DNA of 64,000 nt from Pseudoalteromonas tunicata (GTDB lineage: Bacteria; Pseudomonadota; Gammaproteobacteria; Enterobacterales; Alteromonadaceae), in the NCBI RefSeq assembly GCF_002310815.1, contig NZ_CP011032.1:536001-600000 (forward strand), given 5' to 3'. The notes under the pieces are model-generated. The model was given only the letters and a program-made list of their open reading frames with translations, was not told the DNA's origin and made no database searches. Within the stretch, counting starts at the first letter, position 1. Each line of letters opens with the position of its first letter. The translations under genes and the position numbers were made by a program. Positions 1 to 10,309 of this stretch are shown here, piece after piece.

Positions 1-1081
1 GCTAGTTTGGTTAGCGGAATATTTAACACAGTACTATTCAGGTTTTAATGTTTTTTCATACCTGACATTCCGCTCTATTTTAGGCATTTTAACTGCCTTA
101 CTTATCTCGTTATATTTTGGTCCTAAAGTCATTCGCTATTTGCAAGATATGCAAATAGGTCAAACGGTTCGCACCGATGGCCCGGAATCCCATTTAGTTA
201 AATCAGGAACTCCTACTATGGGTGGGATCTTGATTTTGGCTTCAATTTTTTCAAGCACCTTGTTATGGGCTGATTTAAGTAACAAATATGTATTGGTGAC
301 TTTATTTGTGATTGGATCGTTAGGCGTAGTTGGTTTTGTTGATGACTATCGCAAAGTAGTGCGTAAAGACAGTAAAGGCCTTATTGCACGGTGGAAATAT
401 TTTTGGCAATCAGTCATTGCGTTAGCAACAGGGATATTTTTATACAGCACTGCAACATTAAGCGCAGAAACATCACTGGTGGTGCCATTTTTTAAAGAGT
501 TACTACCGCAACTGGGTATTTTCTTTATTGTGATGAGTTATTTTGTGATTGTCGGTACCTCAAATGCAGTAAACCTGACCGATGGATTAGATGGTTTAGC
601 AATTGTGCCAACAATTTTAGTAGCGGGAGCATTAGCGTTTATTGCTTATGTCACCGGTAACATTAATTATGCAGCGTATTTACACCTTCCGCATATTCCT
701 CTAGCCAGTGAGCTGGTGATTGTTTGTACCACTATTGTTGGCGCGGGATTGGGTTTCTTATGGTTCAATACTTATCCAGCGCAAGTATTTATGGGTGATG
801 TTGGTTCGCTTGCGCTAGGAGGTGCTTTGGGAATTATTGCTATTTTAGTGCGCCAAGAGTTAGTGCTTATCATCATGGGCGGTGTGTTTGTGATGGAAGC
901 CGTGTCGGTTATTTTACAAGTTGGTTCCTATAAATTAAGGGGGCAACGAATTTTTAGAATGGCTCCGATACATCATCATTATGAATTAAAAGGGTGGCCT
1001 GAACCTCGGGTGATAGTGCGTTTTTGGATTATCTCCGTGGTCTTGGTTTTAGCTGGCTTGGCGACGTTAAAGATAAGATAA
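1..1081 (+). CDS. mraY: Phospho-N-acetylmuramoyl-pentapeptide transferase, 5'-truncated by only its start codon
   Basis: Integral membrane enzyme that transfers phospho-MurNAc-pentapeptide from UDP to undecaprenyl phosphate, making lipid I. The reading frame runs from base 2 (Leu-Val-Trp-Leu-Ala-Glu-Tyr); base 1 is G, so the missing codon is very probably ATG just outside the window, giving 360 residues, the same as the E. coli enzyme. Visible family marks are the DDYRK segment, the [10 protein letters not shown] loop, the [12 protein letters not shown] loop and the APIHHHYE histidine motif near the C-terminus, between about ten hydrophobic segments. An internal ATG at 140 would remove the first membrane segment and is not the start. 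murD begins directly after the stop codon. The upstream dcw genes lie outside the window. Confidence 0.97.
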   Translation, partial: LVWLAEYLTQYYSGFNVFSYLTFRSILGILTALLISLYFGPKVIRYLQDMQIGQTVRTDGPESHLVKSGTPTMGGILILASIFSSTLLWADLSNKYVLVTLFVIGSLGVVGFVDDYRKVVRKDSKGLIARWKYFWQSVIALATGIFLYSTATLSAETSLVVPFFKELLPQLGIFFIVMSYFVIVGTSNAVNLTDGLDGLAIVPTILVAGALAFIAYVTGNINYAAYLHLPHIPLASELVIVCTTIVGAGLGFLWFNTYPAQVFMGDVGSLALGGALGIIAILVRQELVLIIMGGVFVMEAVSVILQVGSYKLRGQRIFRMAPIHHHYELKGWPEPRVIVRFWIISVVLVLAGLATLKIR

Positions 1082-2410
1082 ATGAATTACTTAACGCGGT
1101 TGAAAACAAAAAAAATAATTGTGCTTGGGCTCGGTGTTTCCGGTCTGAGCACAGTGCGTTTTCTGCTAGGTCAAACGATTAATCCGATTGTAGTTGATAG
1201 TCGCGCAAAGCCGCCAGGAGCTGAATGGTTAACCTCCCAGGCTCCTCATTTGGTTTGCTATTTTGGCTCTTTATCGCAAGCACCACTGACAGAGGTTGAT
1301 ATGATCATTATCAGCCCAGGCATTGCTCTTAGTACTCATGAAGTACAACAAGCAATCGCTGCTAATGTCGAAGTGATAGGTGATATTGAGCTGTTTGCGC
1401 GTATAAACGATAAACCAGTTGTTGCAGTAACCGGTTCTAATGGTAAATCAACCGTGGTGACATTGGCTGCTAGGGTCTTGGCTGATGCCGGTTACAACGT
1501 TGGTTTAGCTGGTAATATTGGTATTTCGCCACTGGATTTATTTGCCAGTGAGATTGATGTATTTGTACTTGAACTCTCAAGTTTTCAATTAGAAACCACT
1601 ACTAGTTTGGCTCCTATCAGTGCGACCATCCTTAATTTGTGTGAAGATCACATGGATAGATATGCTGGCATGGATGAGTATTACGCCGCAAAACAGACTA
1701 TTTATCGTAATGCACAATGGGCAGTGTATAACCAAGCTGATTTACTGACGTATCCACATGAGGCTAAAGCCACGTTAAGCTTTGGCGAATCTGGTAGCGA
1801 TTATCACTTAGAACATGATGAGTCAGGCTCATTTTTTGCCTATCAACAGCAAACGATTTTACCTGTAAGCGATTTGACGATTGTTGGCAAACACAACCAG
1901 CTTAATGCCCTTGCTGTGATGGCGTTATTGAAACCGTTTAATATCGATTCATTTGTTTATTCAACTAGTTTTAAGGCTTTTACCGGGCTTGCCCATCGCT
2001 GCCAATTTGTGGCTCAAATTGATGGCGTGAACTTTTACAACGACTCAAAAGCGACCAATGTAGGCGCGTGTATTAGTTCGATAGAAGGTTTATACAGTCC
2101 AAATAAACGTTTGATTTTAATTGTCGGTGGTGACGGTAAAGGTGCCGATTTTAGTCCACTTCAGTATTATTTTGCAGCGCAAGTCACTGAGCTAATTTGT
2201 CTTGGCCGTGATGGGAAAGCATTAGCTGCGCTAAAAGCCGGTTCGCATTTTGTCAGCTCGATGGCTCAAGCGGTGGCGTGTGCCAAAAAACTCGCAGCCT
2301 CAGGTGATAATGTACTGCTGGCACCTGCCTGTGCGAGTTTAGATATGTACAGCAATTACATGGCGCGAGGTGATGATTTTGTCCACTGTGTGACTGAGGA
2401 AGAATTATGA
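1082..2410 (+). CDS. murD: UDP-N-acetylmuramoyl-L-alanine--D-glutamate ligase
   Basis: Cytoplasmic Mur ligase adding D-glutamate to UDP-MurNAc-L-Ala in peptidoglycan precursor synthesis. At 442 residues it has the normal family length. The N-terminal Rossmann-like part begins with GLGVSGLST; the ATP loop GSNGKST is near residue 117; the central domain carries ILNLCEDHMDRY; and the C-terminal domain carries the FYNDSKATN and GGDGKGADF motifs of MurD. ATG follows the mraY stop with no gap, and the stop overlaps ftsW by four bases, so translational coupling in the dcw operon is likely. Confidence 0.97.
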   Translation: MNYLTRLKTKKIIVLGLGVSGLSTVRFLLGQTINPIVVDSRAKPPGAEWLTSQAPHLVCYFGSLSQAPLTEVDMIIISPGIALSTHEVQQAIAANVEVIGDIELFARINDKPVVAVTGSNGKSTVVTLAARVLADAGYNVGLAGNIGISPLDLFASEIDVFVLELSSFQLETTTSLAPISATILNLCEDHMDRYAGMDEYYAAKQTIYRNAQWAVYNQADLLTYPHEAKATLSFGESGSDYHLEHDESGSFFAYQQQTILPVSDLTIVGKHNQLNALAVMALLKPFNIDSFVYSTSFKAFTGLAHRCQFVAQIDGVNFYNDSKATNVGACISSIEGLYSPNKRLILIVGGDGKGADFSPLQYYFAAQVTELICLGRDGKALAALKAGSHFVSSMAQAVACAKKLAASGDNVLLAPACASLDMYSNYMARGDDFVHCVTEEEL

Positions 2411-3579
2411 CCTTAGTTGAGCAAATTCAATCCCGTTTTTTTGCAAAAAAATCAGATAGCTTGTTTGATACAAGTTTGGTGTATTGCGTGCTGCTACTTG
2501 TTGGGATTGGTTTTGTGATGGTTAATAGCGCATCAATGCCTGTTTCTGAGCGCATTTATAATAATCCGTACCACATTACCACTCGTCACTGCATGTTTTT
2601 AGGTATGAGTTTTATCTTATTTTGGTTTAGTACCAGCATCCCAATGACGTGGTGGAAACGCTTTAACATGCCTTTGTTATTCGTAGGCTTGGGTTTATTG
2701 ATTTTAGTCTTAATTGTTGGGCGTGAAGTAAATGGCTCAAAACGGTGGATCCCTATTGGCCCTGTTGGCTTGCAGGCGGCTGAGGTTGCCAAGCTTTGCT
2801 TCTTTAGTTACATCGCTGGTTATTTAGTACGTAAACGTGAAGAGGTGCAAGAAAATATCAAAGGTTTCACTAAGCCTATGATTGTATTTGCGGTATATGC
2901 CTTTTTAATTTTAATGCAGCCTGATTTAGGCACGGTATTAGTGATGTTTGTCACTACCGTGGGTTTGTTGTTTTTAGCTGGCGCAAAAGTATGGCAGTTT
3001 TTAGCCCTAATTATGACTGGTGCAGGCTTAGTGACGCTGCTAATTATTTTTGAACCATACCGTATGGCGCGAGTTGTAAGTTTTTTAGAGCCTTGGGATG
3101 ACCCATTTGGCAAAGGGTATCAGTTAGTTCAGTCCTTAATGGCCTACAGCCGCGGTGGTTGGTTTGGGCAAGGCTTAGGTAATAGTGTGCAAAAGTTACA
3201 ATATTTACCTGAAGCACATAACGATTTTATCTTTGCAGTGATAGGCGAGGAACTTGGTTTTATTGGTGTGGTCAGTATTTTATTAGTGATTGGTACTTTG
3301 GTTTATCGCGCATTTAATATCGGTCAAAAAGCTTTAAAAGCGGGCAAAGAGTACGAAGGTTATTTAGCCTTGGCTATCGGTATTTGGATTGCATTTCAAA
3401 GTGTAGTTAATGTTGGTGCAAGTGCCGGTTTATTGCCAACCAAGGGATTAACGTTACCTTTTGTATCTTATGGTGGGTCGAGTTTAATGGTAATGACGAT
3501 AGCGATAGGTGTGCTGCTTCGCATTGATTTTGAAGTAAATATGGCAACACGCCAAGCGACCGGAGGGCGAAAGAAATGA
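2407..3579 (+). CDS. ftsW: SEDS peptidoglycan glycosyltransferase FtsW
   Basis: Septal SEDS-family glycan polymerase that works with the division transpeptidase FtsI. It is 390 residues with about ten hydrophobic segments. Family motifs are visible: GSKRWI early, QPDLGT in the middle, the LPEAHNDFIFAVIGEELG region, and the C-terminal PFVSYGGSS signature. Placement between murD and murG distinguishes it from the paralogue RodA. It overlaps murD by four bases (ATGA) and murG by four bases. The ftsW 3' end contains a GGAGG Shine-Dalgarno for murG. Confidence 0.96.
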   Translation: MTLVEQIQSRFFAKKSDSLFDTSLVYCVLLLVGIGFVMVNSASMPVSERIYNNPYHITTRHCMFLGMSFILFWFSTSIPMTWWKRFNMPLLFVGLGLLILVLIVGREVNGSKRWIPIGPVGLQAAEVAKLCFFSYIAGYLVRKREEVQENIKGFTKPMIVFAVYAFLILMQPDLGTVLVMFVTTVGLLFLAGAKVWQFLALIMTGAGLVTLLIIFEPYRMARVVSFLEPWDDPFGKGYQLVQSLMAYSRGGWFGQGLGNSVQKLQYLPEAHNDFIFAVIGEELGFIGVVSILLVIGTLVYRAFNIGQKALKAGKEYEGYLALAIGIWIAFQSVVNVGASAGLLPTKGLTLPFVSYGGSSLMVMTIAIGVLLRIDFEVNMATRQATGGRKK

Positions 3580-4634
3580 CCAAAAAGCTAATGGTCGTCG
3601 CAGGTGGTACTGGTGGGCATATCTTCCCAGGTATTGCGGTTGCAGAGTATTTAAAACAGCAAGGTTGGCAAGTGGTTTGGCTTGGCACCGCTGATAGAAT
3701 GGAAGCGCAAGTTGTTCCTAAACACGATATCGCAATCCGTTTTATTGAAGTTAAAGGCGTGCGTGGAAATGGTTTAAAACGCCTATTCGTTGCTCCTTTT
3801 ATGGTGTTAAAAGCAATTTGGCAAGCGCGTAAAGTTATGCAACAAGAGCGCCCAGATGTATTACTAGGCATGGGCGGTTATGTGACAGGTCCTGCTGGTA
3901 TTGCTGCTAAAAGTTTAGGTATCCCGCTGATTGTGCATGAGCAAAATGCAGTCGCCGGTTTAAGTAATAAATTATTAGCCAAAATGGCGAACAAAGTGTG
4001 TGCTGCTTTTCCAAGTGCCTTTGAAGACGGAGTTGCTACTTTGGTTGGCAATCCGGTGAGAAGGAGTGTATCAGCAATTGGTCATCAATTTGAGTCAGAG
4101 CATTGCAAAATTTTAGTGGTAGGTGGCTCTTTAGGTGCCAGTGCGTTGAACGAACAACTGCCTGCAGTATTTGCAGAACTTCAACAAGTAAAACCTTTAT
4201 CAATTTGGCATCAAACCGGTAAAGGCCAGCTTGGTGGGGTAACTGAGCAATATAATAAATTAGCACTGGAAGCCAAAGTGGAGCAGTTTATTGATGATAT
4301 TGACCTTGCTTATGCATGGGCTGATATTGTGGTTTGCCGAGCGGGTGCACTCACTGTGAGTGAAATAGCTGCGGCAGGTAAAATGGCATTATTTATTCCA
4401 TTTCCGCACGCTGTGGATGATCATCAAACTGCAAATGCAGGGTATTTAGTGGATAATCAAGCCGCATTATTATTGCAACAGCGTGATATGGAAACCGGGG
4501 TCTTAGTGAATATGCTCAGACCCTATGTTGAAAATAATGAATTAATTAGTGAAATGGCCGTGCGAGCTAAAGCATTAGCTAAGCTCGATGCAACTGAGCA
4601 AGTTGCGAATTTTTGTCAACAATTGAGCCATTAA
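3576..4634 (+). CDS. murG: UDP-GlcNAc transferase to lipid I (MurG)
   Basis: Peripheral inner-membrane glycosyltransferase (GT28) converting lipid I to lipid II. It is 352 residues. The N-terminal GGTGGHIFPG glycine-rich loop (about residues 10-19), the HEQNAVAG segment and the C-terminal donor-binding stretch VCRAGALTVSE are all present. Its ATGA start overlaps the ftsW stop, preceded by GGAGG within ftsW. An 18-bp gap separates it from murC. Confidence 0.97.
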   Translation: MTKKLMVVAGGTGGHIFPGIAVAEYLKQQGWQVVWLGTADRMEAQVVPKHDIAIRFIEVKGVRGNGLKRLFVAPFMVLKAIWQARKVMQQERPDVLLGMGGYVTGPAGIAAKSLGIPLIVHEQNAVAGLSNKLLAKMANKVCAAFPSAFEDGVATLVGNPVRRSVSAIGHQFESEHCKILVVGGSLGASALNEQLPAVFAELQQVKPLSIWHQTGKGQLGGVTEQYNKLALEAKVEQFIDDIDLAYAWADIVVCRAGALTVSEIAAAGKMALFIPFPHAVDDHQTANAGYLVDNQAALLLQQRDMETGVLVNMLRPYVENNELISEMAVRAKALAKLDATEQVANFCQQLSH

Positions 4635-4652
4635 AAAGAGAAAGAGAATTAA

Positions 4653-6089
4653 GTGAATCAAATAAGTAAATTACCCGCGATGCGACGTGTTGAATCTATC
4701 CATTTTATTGGCATAGGTGGCGCGGGTATGGGTGGGATTGCAGAAGTACTCGCCTATGAAGGCTATAAAATTACCGGCTCAGACATTGCCGATAACGCCA
4801 TGACTAAACGACTAGCCGGCATTGGCGCCAAAATTTTTATTGGTCATCAGGCAAGTAATGTTGATGACGCAAGTGTGGTGGTGGTTTCAAGTGCAATTGA
4901 TCAAAAAAATCCAGAAATAATTGCTGCGCAACATAACCGCACGCCCATTGTACGCCGAGCTGAAATGTTGGCCGAATTAATGCGTTTTCGCCATGGTATT
5001 GCCATCGCGGGCACGCATGGAAAAACAACCACGACCAGTTTGATTGCGAGTGTATTTGCCGAAGCAGAGCTCGATCCTACGTTTGTGATTGGCGGATTAT
5101 TAAATAGCGCTGGCACAAACGCGAAGCTTGGTTCAAGCCGCTTTTTAATTGCTGAAGCCGATGAAAGTGATGCCTCATTTTTACATTTACAGCCAATGGT
5201 ATCAGTTATCACCAATATTGAGGCGGATCATATGGATACGTATCAAGGTGATTTCGAAAATATGAAAGATACCTACATTGAGTTTATCCATAACTTACCT
5301 TTTTATGGCTTAGCTGTAGTGTGCTGTGATGATGAAGTGGTCAAAGAGTTGATCCCGCGTTTTGGTCGAAAGTTTTTAACTTATGGTCAATCGAGCCAAG
5401 CGGATTACCGCATGAGTGACTTTGTTCAATCGGGCAATACAAGTCAGTTTGTGGTGACTGATAAGCAGGGGCATAGCTTAAATGTCAAATTGAATATGCC
5501 CGGTTTACACAATGCGCTTAATGCAACTGCAGCCATAGCAGTTGCTAAAGATGAAGGCATAGCAGACGATGCAATTATTCGTGCATTGGCCAAATTCGAA
5601 GGCATTGGCCGTCGTTTTGAGCATTATGGTAATTTTGCAACCGAGCGTGGAGATATCATGTTGGTTGATGATTATGGCCATCATCCATCGGAAGTTGCTG
5701 CGACTATAAAAGCTGCCCGTCAAGGTTGGCCTGATAAACGTTTAGTGATGGCCTATCAACCTCATCGTTATACTCGCACCCGTGATTTATATGAAGAGTT
5801 TGTGCAGGTTTTAGCTGAAGTTGATTTATTACTGCTGCTTGAAGTTTATCCTGCAGGCGAGCAAGCAATCGCTGGTGCAGACAGTAAAAGTTTGTGTCGT
5901 AGTTTGCGCCAACGTGGCAAAGAGCCTGTGTATATTTCAGGCCCTAGCGAGTTAACATCGGTACTTAGCGAAGTGCTGCAAGGCAATGACTTAGTCCTCA
6001 CTCAAGGAGCGGGGAATATTGGTCAGTTAGTTAAAGTGCTGGCAGAAACACAATTAGATATTGAAAAATTAAAACAGGTGAAGGCATGA
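4653..6089 (+). CDS. murC: UDP-N-acetylmuramate--L-alanine ligase
   Basis: First Mur ligase of the pathway, adding L-alanine to UDP-MurNAc in the cytoplasm. It is 478 residues with a GTG start preceded by AAAGAGAA. Motifs are the N-terminal [12 protein letters not shown] nucleotide loop, the ATP loop GTHGKTTTT near residue 120, the [12 protein letters not shown] central motif and the C-terminal DDYGHHPSE and YQPHRYTR motifs. The stop overlaps ddl by four bases. Confidence 0.97.
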   Translation: MNQISKLPAMRRVESIHFIGIGGAGMGGIAEVLAYEGYKITGSDIADNAMTKRLAGIGAKIFIGHQASNVDDASVVVVSSAIDQKNPEIIAAQHNRTPIVRRAEMLAELMRFRHGIAIAGTHGKTTTTSLIASVFAEAELDPTFVIGGLLNSAGTNAKLGSSRFLIAEADESDASFLHLQPMVSVITNIEADHMDTYQGDFENMKDTYIEFIHNLPFYGLAVVCCDDEVVKELIPRFGRKFLTYGQSSQADYRMSDFVQSGNTSQFVVTDKQGHSLNVKLNMPGLHNALNATAAIAVAKDEGIADDAIIRALAKFEGIGRRFEHYGNFATERGDIMLVDDYGHHPSEVAATIKAARQGWPDKRLVMAYQPHRYTRTRDLYEEFVQVLAEVDLLLLLEVYPAGEQAIAGADSKSLCRSLRQRGKEPVYISGPSELTSVLSEVLQGNDLVLTQGAGNIGQLVKVLAETQLDIEKLKQVKA

Positions 6090-7000
6090 ATCCACAACAA
6101 TTTGGCAAAGTAGCAGTACTAATGGGTGGTAGTTCAGCAGAACGCGATGTCTCATTACGTTCGGGCCAAGCTGTATTAAATGCTTTGATATCGCAAGGTG
6201 TTGATGCATTTGCTTTTGATCCTGCAGAGCGCAATTTATTCGATCTTAAGAGTTTACAAACCGACAGGGCCTTTATTGCTTTGCATGGCCGTGGTGGTGA
6301 AGATGGCACCATTCAAGGTGCACTTGAGTTTTTAGGTTTACCTTACACCGGTAGTGGTGTTTTAGGTTCAGCATTAGCAATGGATAAAGTACGTTGCAAA
6401 GAGCTATTTAAAGCCCGCGGTTTAAGCTCGGCTGAGTTTGTTGTAGTTGAGCAAGGTGCGCAGTTTGATAGCCAAGCCATTATTAACGAATTTGGCGCTG
6501 TAATGGTAAAGCCAGCTCATGAAGGATCAAGCATTGGTATGGCAAAGGCAGCAACCGCCAGTGAATTAAATGAAGCCATCAGTAATGCGTTTCGTTTTGA
6601 TGACACTGTGATGCTTGAAAAGTGGATTACCGGGCGCGAATTTACCGTCACTATGATTTCAGGAGTCGCACAACCGATTGTTGAAATGGTGACGCCGCGT
6701 GGTTTTTATGATTATGAAGCAAAATATCAAGCGAACAGTACACAATATTATTGCCCCGCAGAGCTGAGCCAATCAGAAACGGAAAATTTACAGCTGTTAG
6801 CACAGCACGCATTTAAGTTAGTTGGTGCCAGTGGTTGGGGTCGAGTTGATGCAATGCGCGATCAGGCAGGGCAATTTTACCTGCTTGAGGTAAATACGGT
6901 GCCAGGCATGACAGAGAAATCGTTAGTACCTATGGCAGCAAAGGCAAATGGTATGAATTTCAGTCAATTAGTTATAAATATATTGGAGCAAACGCTTTAA
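6086..7000 (+). CDS. ddl: D-alanine--D-alanine ligase (DdlB-type)
   Basis: ATP-grasp ligase making the D-Ala-D-Ala terminus of the stem peptide. It is 304 residues, the usual DdlB length. The N-terminal [15 protein letters not shown], the HGRGGEDG loop, the ATP-binding [11 protein letters not shown] and the C-terminal [13 protein letters not shown] metal/substrate motif are visible. Its position between murC and ftsQ matches ddlB of the E. coli dcw cluster. Start ATGA overlaps murC. Confidence 0.96.
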   Translation: MNPQQFGKVAVLMGGSSAERDVSLRSGQAVLNALISQGVDAFAFDPAERNLFDLKSLQTDRAFIALHGRGGEDGTIQGALEFLGLPYTGSGVLGSALAMDKVRCKELFKARGLSSAEFVVVEQGAQFDSQAIINEFGAVMVKPAHEGSSIGMAKAATASELNEAISNAFRFDDTVMLEKWITGREFTVTMISGVAQPIVEMVTPRGFYDYEAKYQANSTQYYCPAELSQSETENLQLLAQHAFKLVGASGWGRVDAMRDQAGQFYLLEVNTVPGMTEKSLVPMAAKANGMNFSQLVINILEQTL

Positions 7001-7001
7001 T

Positions 7002-7784
7002 ATGAAACAATTTCTAGAAACCTTAAATCACTTAAAACAGCGCATCGATTGGTCGCTGGTTTTTGGATTGGGTTTCTTTTTGTTTATTGTGATTTTACTT
7101 GCTCAAAGCTTTGTTGCGGTCAGTAACTGGATGGCAAGTGATAAAAATAGTCAGATAAAACAAGTAACTGTATTAGGTTTGCCAGAGCATACATCGGAGC
7201 AACAAATTTTAGCTGCGATCCGAAAAGCAGATTTATCGAGCTTTTTTGAGCTAGATGTGAACGAAGTTCAAAAGCAAGTTGTTGAATTACCTTGGGTTGC
7301 AAGCGCTTCCATTCGTAAACAATGGCCAGATACATTAAAAGTGTACGTGGTAGAACACGTACCTGTGGCAATTTGGAATGATGACCAATTATTAAATAAT
7401 TATGGTGAAGCATTTCAAGCGCCCAAAAGCTCGATAAAAGAAAGTTTACCTAGCTTATTTGGTCCAGAAGGTAGCGAGCAAGAAGCGTGGCAAACGTTTC
7501 AGCAGTTTCATGAACTGTTTTATATCAATAATTTTAAGCTAATCAGTTTAGCGTTGTCTGAGCGTTTCTCATGGCAGCTTTGGTTAGATAACGGCATAAA
7601 GTTAAATTTAGGTCGCGAAGAAAAAGCGCAGCGGGTACAGCGATTTATCGATTTGTATCCCTATATGTTAAAACGCAAGGATGCAGAGGTCGATGTGGTC
7701 GATTTAAGGTATGATACTGGATTGGCAGTGAGCTGGAAGCCATTGTCATCTCAACAATTACAACAACAAAAGAGTAAAGCATGA
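7002..7784 (+). CDS. ftsQ: Cell division protein FtsQ
   Basis: Bitopic divisome protein that joins FtsL/FtsB and bridges early and late division proteins. It is 260 residues: a short cytoplasmic N-terminus, one membrane segment at about residues 18-38, then a periplasmic POTRA domain (from about residue 50, IKQVTVLG) and an FtsQ/DivIB beta domain (LYINNFKLISLALSERFSWQ region split by ordinary sequence). The order ddl-ftsQ-ftsA-ftsZ supports the call strongly. It begins one base after ddl ends and overlaps ftsA by four bases. Confidence 0.94.
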   Translation: MKQFLETLNHLKQRIDWSLVFGLGFFLFIVILLAQSFVAVSNWMASDKNSQIKQVTVLGLPEHTSEQQILAAIRKADLSSFFELDVNEVQKQVVELPWVASASIRKQWPDTLKVYVVEHVPVAIWNDDQLLNNYGEAFQAPKSSIKESLPSLFGPEGSEQEAWQTFQQFHELFYINNFKLISLALSERFSWQLWLDNGIKLNLGREEKAQRVQRFIDLYPYMLKRKDAEVDVVDLRYDTGLAVSWKPLSSQQLQQQKSKA

Positions 7785-9013
7785 CGAAGTCAGCGGAGCG
7801 TAATCTAGTAATTGGACTTGATGTGGGCACATCTAAGGTCGTTGCGACGGTTGGCGAAATTACAGCAGATAACAAAATAAGTATTGTTGGTGTTGGCACA
7901 CAAGTGTCGCACGGTATGGACAAAGGTGGCGTGAATGATTTGAACTTAGTATCAGAATCAATTCAACGTGCAATCGATGCCGCCGAAATTATGGCTGACT
8001 GTCGTATTAGTTCGGTTTATTTAGGTATTTCTGGCAAGCATATTCAGTGTCAAAACGAAAATGGTGTTGTCGCAATAAATAATGCTGAAGTAGGTCCTGA
8101 TGACATCGAAAATGTCATACATATCGCAAAATCAGTACCAATTTCTGCTGAGCGTAAAATGCTGCATGCTTTGCCACAAGAATACAGTATCGATATGCAA
8201 GAAGGTATTAAAAACCCGCTCGGTATGAGTGGTGTACGTATGGAAGCCCGAGCACATATTATTACCTGCTCTAATGATATGGCGAAAAATATTGAGAAAT
8301 GTGTTGAGCGTTGTGGTTTGCAGGTAGACCAACTTATATTTTCGGCTTTGGCATCGGGTTATTCAGTATTAACTGAAGATGAAAAAGAATTAGGGGTTGC
8401 GGTGATTGATATTGGTGGTGGCACCATGGATATCACAATTTATACCAATGGCTCGTTACGTCATTCGGCCGTAATTACTGTTGCTGGAAATCAGGTAACG
8501 GGTGATATCGCAAAGATATTTCGTACCCCAATTTCACACGCAGAAGCAATTAAAGTGCAATATGCATGTGCAAGTAGCCAAAGGGCTAGCACAGAGGATA
8601 CTATAGAAGTCCCAAGTGTGGGTGGGCGACCTGCAAGAATCATGTCGCGTCATACTTTGGCGGAGGTTGTTGAGCCTCGTTTTAGAGAACTATTTGAATT
8701 AGCGATGGAAGAAATCCGCCGCTCAGGCCTAGAAGAACAAATAGCTGCCGGTGTTGTTCTTACTGGTGGTACAGCAAAGATGGCCTATGCGTTGGAAATA
8801 GCAGAAGAAATTTTTCAAATGCCTGCACGTGTCGGTAGTCCAATCGGGATGGTTGGTCTTTCAGACTATGTAAATGATCCGTCATTTGCTACAGCAGTAG
8901 GGCTTTTACAATATGGCCGTACGATGCAAGTAGCCAATGCGCGAAAATCTACAGAAAGTACAAGCGCAAATTGGTGGAACCGTGTCACTAAATGGTTCCA
9001 AGGTGAATTTTAA
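7781..9013 (+). CDS. ftsA: Cell division protein FtsA
   Basis: Actin-like ATPase that tethers FtsZ filaments to the inner membrane and recruits later division proteins. It is 410 residues. The phosphate-1 loop GLDVGTSKVVATVG, phosphate-2 DIGGGTMDI, adenosine motif VVLTGGTAKM and a C-terminal amphipathic helix rich in Trp, Phe and Lys/Arg (WWNRVTKWFQGEF) are visible; the last is the membrane-targeting sequence. Start ATGA overlaps ftsQ. The ftsZ Shine-Dalgarno follows within 10 bp. Confidence 0.97.
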   Translation: MTKSAERNLVIGLDVGTSKVVATVGEITADNKISIVGVGTQVSHGMDKGGVNDLNLVSESIQRAIDAAEIMADCRISSVYLGISGKHIQCQNENGVVAINNAEVGPDDIENVIHIAKSVPISAERKMLHALPQEYSIDMQEGIKNPLGMSGVRMEARAHIITCSNDMAKNIEKCVERCGLQVDQLIFSALASGYSVLTEDEKELGVAVIDIGGGTMDITIYTNGSLRHSAVITVAGNQVTGDIAKIFRTPISHAEAIKVQYACASSQRASTEDTIEVPSVGGRPARIMSRHTLAEVVEPRFRELFELAMEEIRRSGLEEQIAAGVVLTGGTAKMAYALEIAEEIFQMPARVGSPIGMVGLSDYVNDPSFATAVGLLQYGRTMQVANARKSTESTSANWWNRVTKWFQGEF

Positions 9014-9033
9014 ACTCTAGTCGGAGAGTGAAT

Positions 9034-10221
9034 ATGTTTGATTATATGGAACAGCACAGCGAAGAAGCTGTCATTAAAGTCATCGGTGTGGGCGGTGGCG
9101 GTGGTAATGCTGTTGAACACATGGTGAAACGCCAAATTGAAGGCGTGCGTTTTATTACTGCAAATACGGACGCTCAAGCGTTACGTAAATCGTCTGCTGA
9201 TATTACGGTGCAGTTGGGTACTAAAATTACGTCTGGATTAGGAGCGGGCGCCAATCCAAATATAGGTCGCCAATCTGCTGAAGAAGACATTGATACCATT
9301 CGTGCCAGTCTTGAAGGTGCTGACATGGTCTTTATCGCCGCTGGTATGGGCGGTGGTACTGGTACAGGTGCAGCCCCTGTGGTTGCAAGACTTGCAAAAG
9401 AGATGGGGATTTTAACCGTTGCAGTGGTCACTCGCCCATTTGACTTTGAAGGTAAAAAACGTGCAGCCGCCGCAGATCAAGGTATTGCGGAGCTTGCGGA
9501 AGTTGTAGATTCACTTATTACAATTCCTAACAATAAATTGCTTAAGGTTTTGGGCAAAGGTACGACATTATTAGATGCATTCGCAAAAGCGAATGATGTG
9601 CTTTATGGTGCTGTGCAAGGTATTGCAGAACTAATTACCCGCTCAGGTTTAATTAACGTGGATTTCGCCGACGTACGAACTGTTATGTCAGCAATGGGAA
9701 CTGCGATGATGGGAACGGCATCAGCAACAGGTCCTGATCGTGCGCAAGAGGCTGCAGAAGCTGCAATTTCAAGCCCATTATTAGAAGACGTTGATTTAAC
9801 TGGTGCAAAAGGTATTTTAGTTAATATCACAGCGGGTATGAATATCGCGATTGAAGAGTTCGAAACAGTAGGTAATCACGTTAAAGCGCTTGCATCAGAA
9901 AATGCAACGGTTGTAGTGGGTGCTGTTATTGATCCTGAAATGACCGATGAGTTACGTGTAACAGTTGTAGCAACTGGTTTAGGCGGTGATCGTCGACCAC
10001 AATTTGGTATTGTAGAAAGCAGTGCCAAAAAAGTTGCAGGTTCTGATGTCTCTTCAAATCCAGGTATGTTTGTGCCTAGTTTTGCAAGTCAGACCAGTAC
10101 ACAGCAAACTTCAAGTAATGTTGAAGCGCCTGTAGTGAAAGAGCCGACAGCGGCACCTAAAAAGCAAGCTGAAGGCGACTATTTTGATATTCCAGCTTTT
10201 TTACGTAAACAAGCTGATTAA
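9034..10221 (+). CDS. ftsZ: Cell division GTPase FtsZ
   Basis: Tubulin-like GTPase forming the Z ring. The tubulin signature GGGTGTGAAP is near residue 107, the T7 loop region NVDFADVRTVM follows, and the C-terminal tail ends in the conserved DIPAFLRKQAD peptide that binds FtsA and ZipA. I chose ATG at 9034 (395 residues): the Shine-Dalgarno CGGAGAG ends at 9027, leaving normal spacing, whereas GTG at 9028 abuts it. The N-terminus MFDYMEQ then aligns with the E. coli start. It is the last dcw gene; lpxC has its own promoter downstream. Confidence 0.98.
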   Translation: MFDYMEQHSEEAVIKVIGVGGGGGNAVEHMVKRQIEGVRFITANTDAQALRKSSADITVQLGTKITSGLGAGANPNIGRQSAEEDIDTIRASLEGADMVFIAAGMGGGTGTGAAPVVARLAKEMGILTVAVVTRPFDFEGKKRAAAADQGIAELAEVVDSLITIPNNKLLKVLGKGTTLLDAFAKANDVLYGAVQGIAELITRSGLINVDFADVRTVMSAMGTAMMGTASATGPDRAQEAAEAAISSPLLEDVDLTGAKGILVNITAGMNIAIEEFETVGNHVKALASENATVVVGAVIDPEMTDELRVTVVATGLGGDRRPQFGIVESSAKKVAGSDVSSNPGMFVPSFASQTSTQQTSSNVEAPVVKEPTAAPKKQAEGDYFDIPAFLRKQAD

Positions 10222-10237
10222 TAAATAGACAGGGTAA

Positions 10238-10266
10238 TTGTCAGCTGGTCTTAGTTATGCTAAGAT
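10238..10266 (+). promoter_or_regulatory. Sigma-70-type promoter of lpxC
   Basis: A -35 box TTGTCA (10238-10243) and a -10 box TAAGAT (10261-10266) are separated by 17 bp, and TG at 10258-10259 makes an extended -10. It lies in the ftsZ-lpxC gap, where a separate lpxC promoter is also expected from other gammaproteobacteria. Not tested. Confidence 0.65.
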
Positions 10267-10309
10267 CCGCGACCATTTATTTTAAACCATAGAATAAGCG
10301 ATTTAGCCT

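Noticed and set aside
140..1081. MraY starting at the internal ATG at 140
   Set aside because: The frame is open and family-like from base 2, beginning with the expected first membrane helix; the real start is just outside the window.
9028..9033. GTG start for FtsZ at 9028
   Set aside because: It touches the Shine-Dalgarno; ATG at 9034 has proper spacing and matches the family N-terminus.
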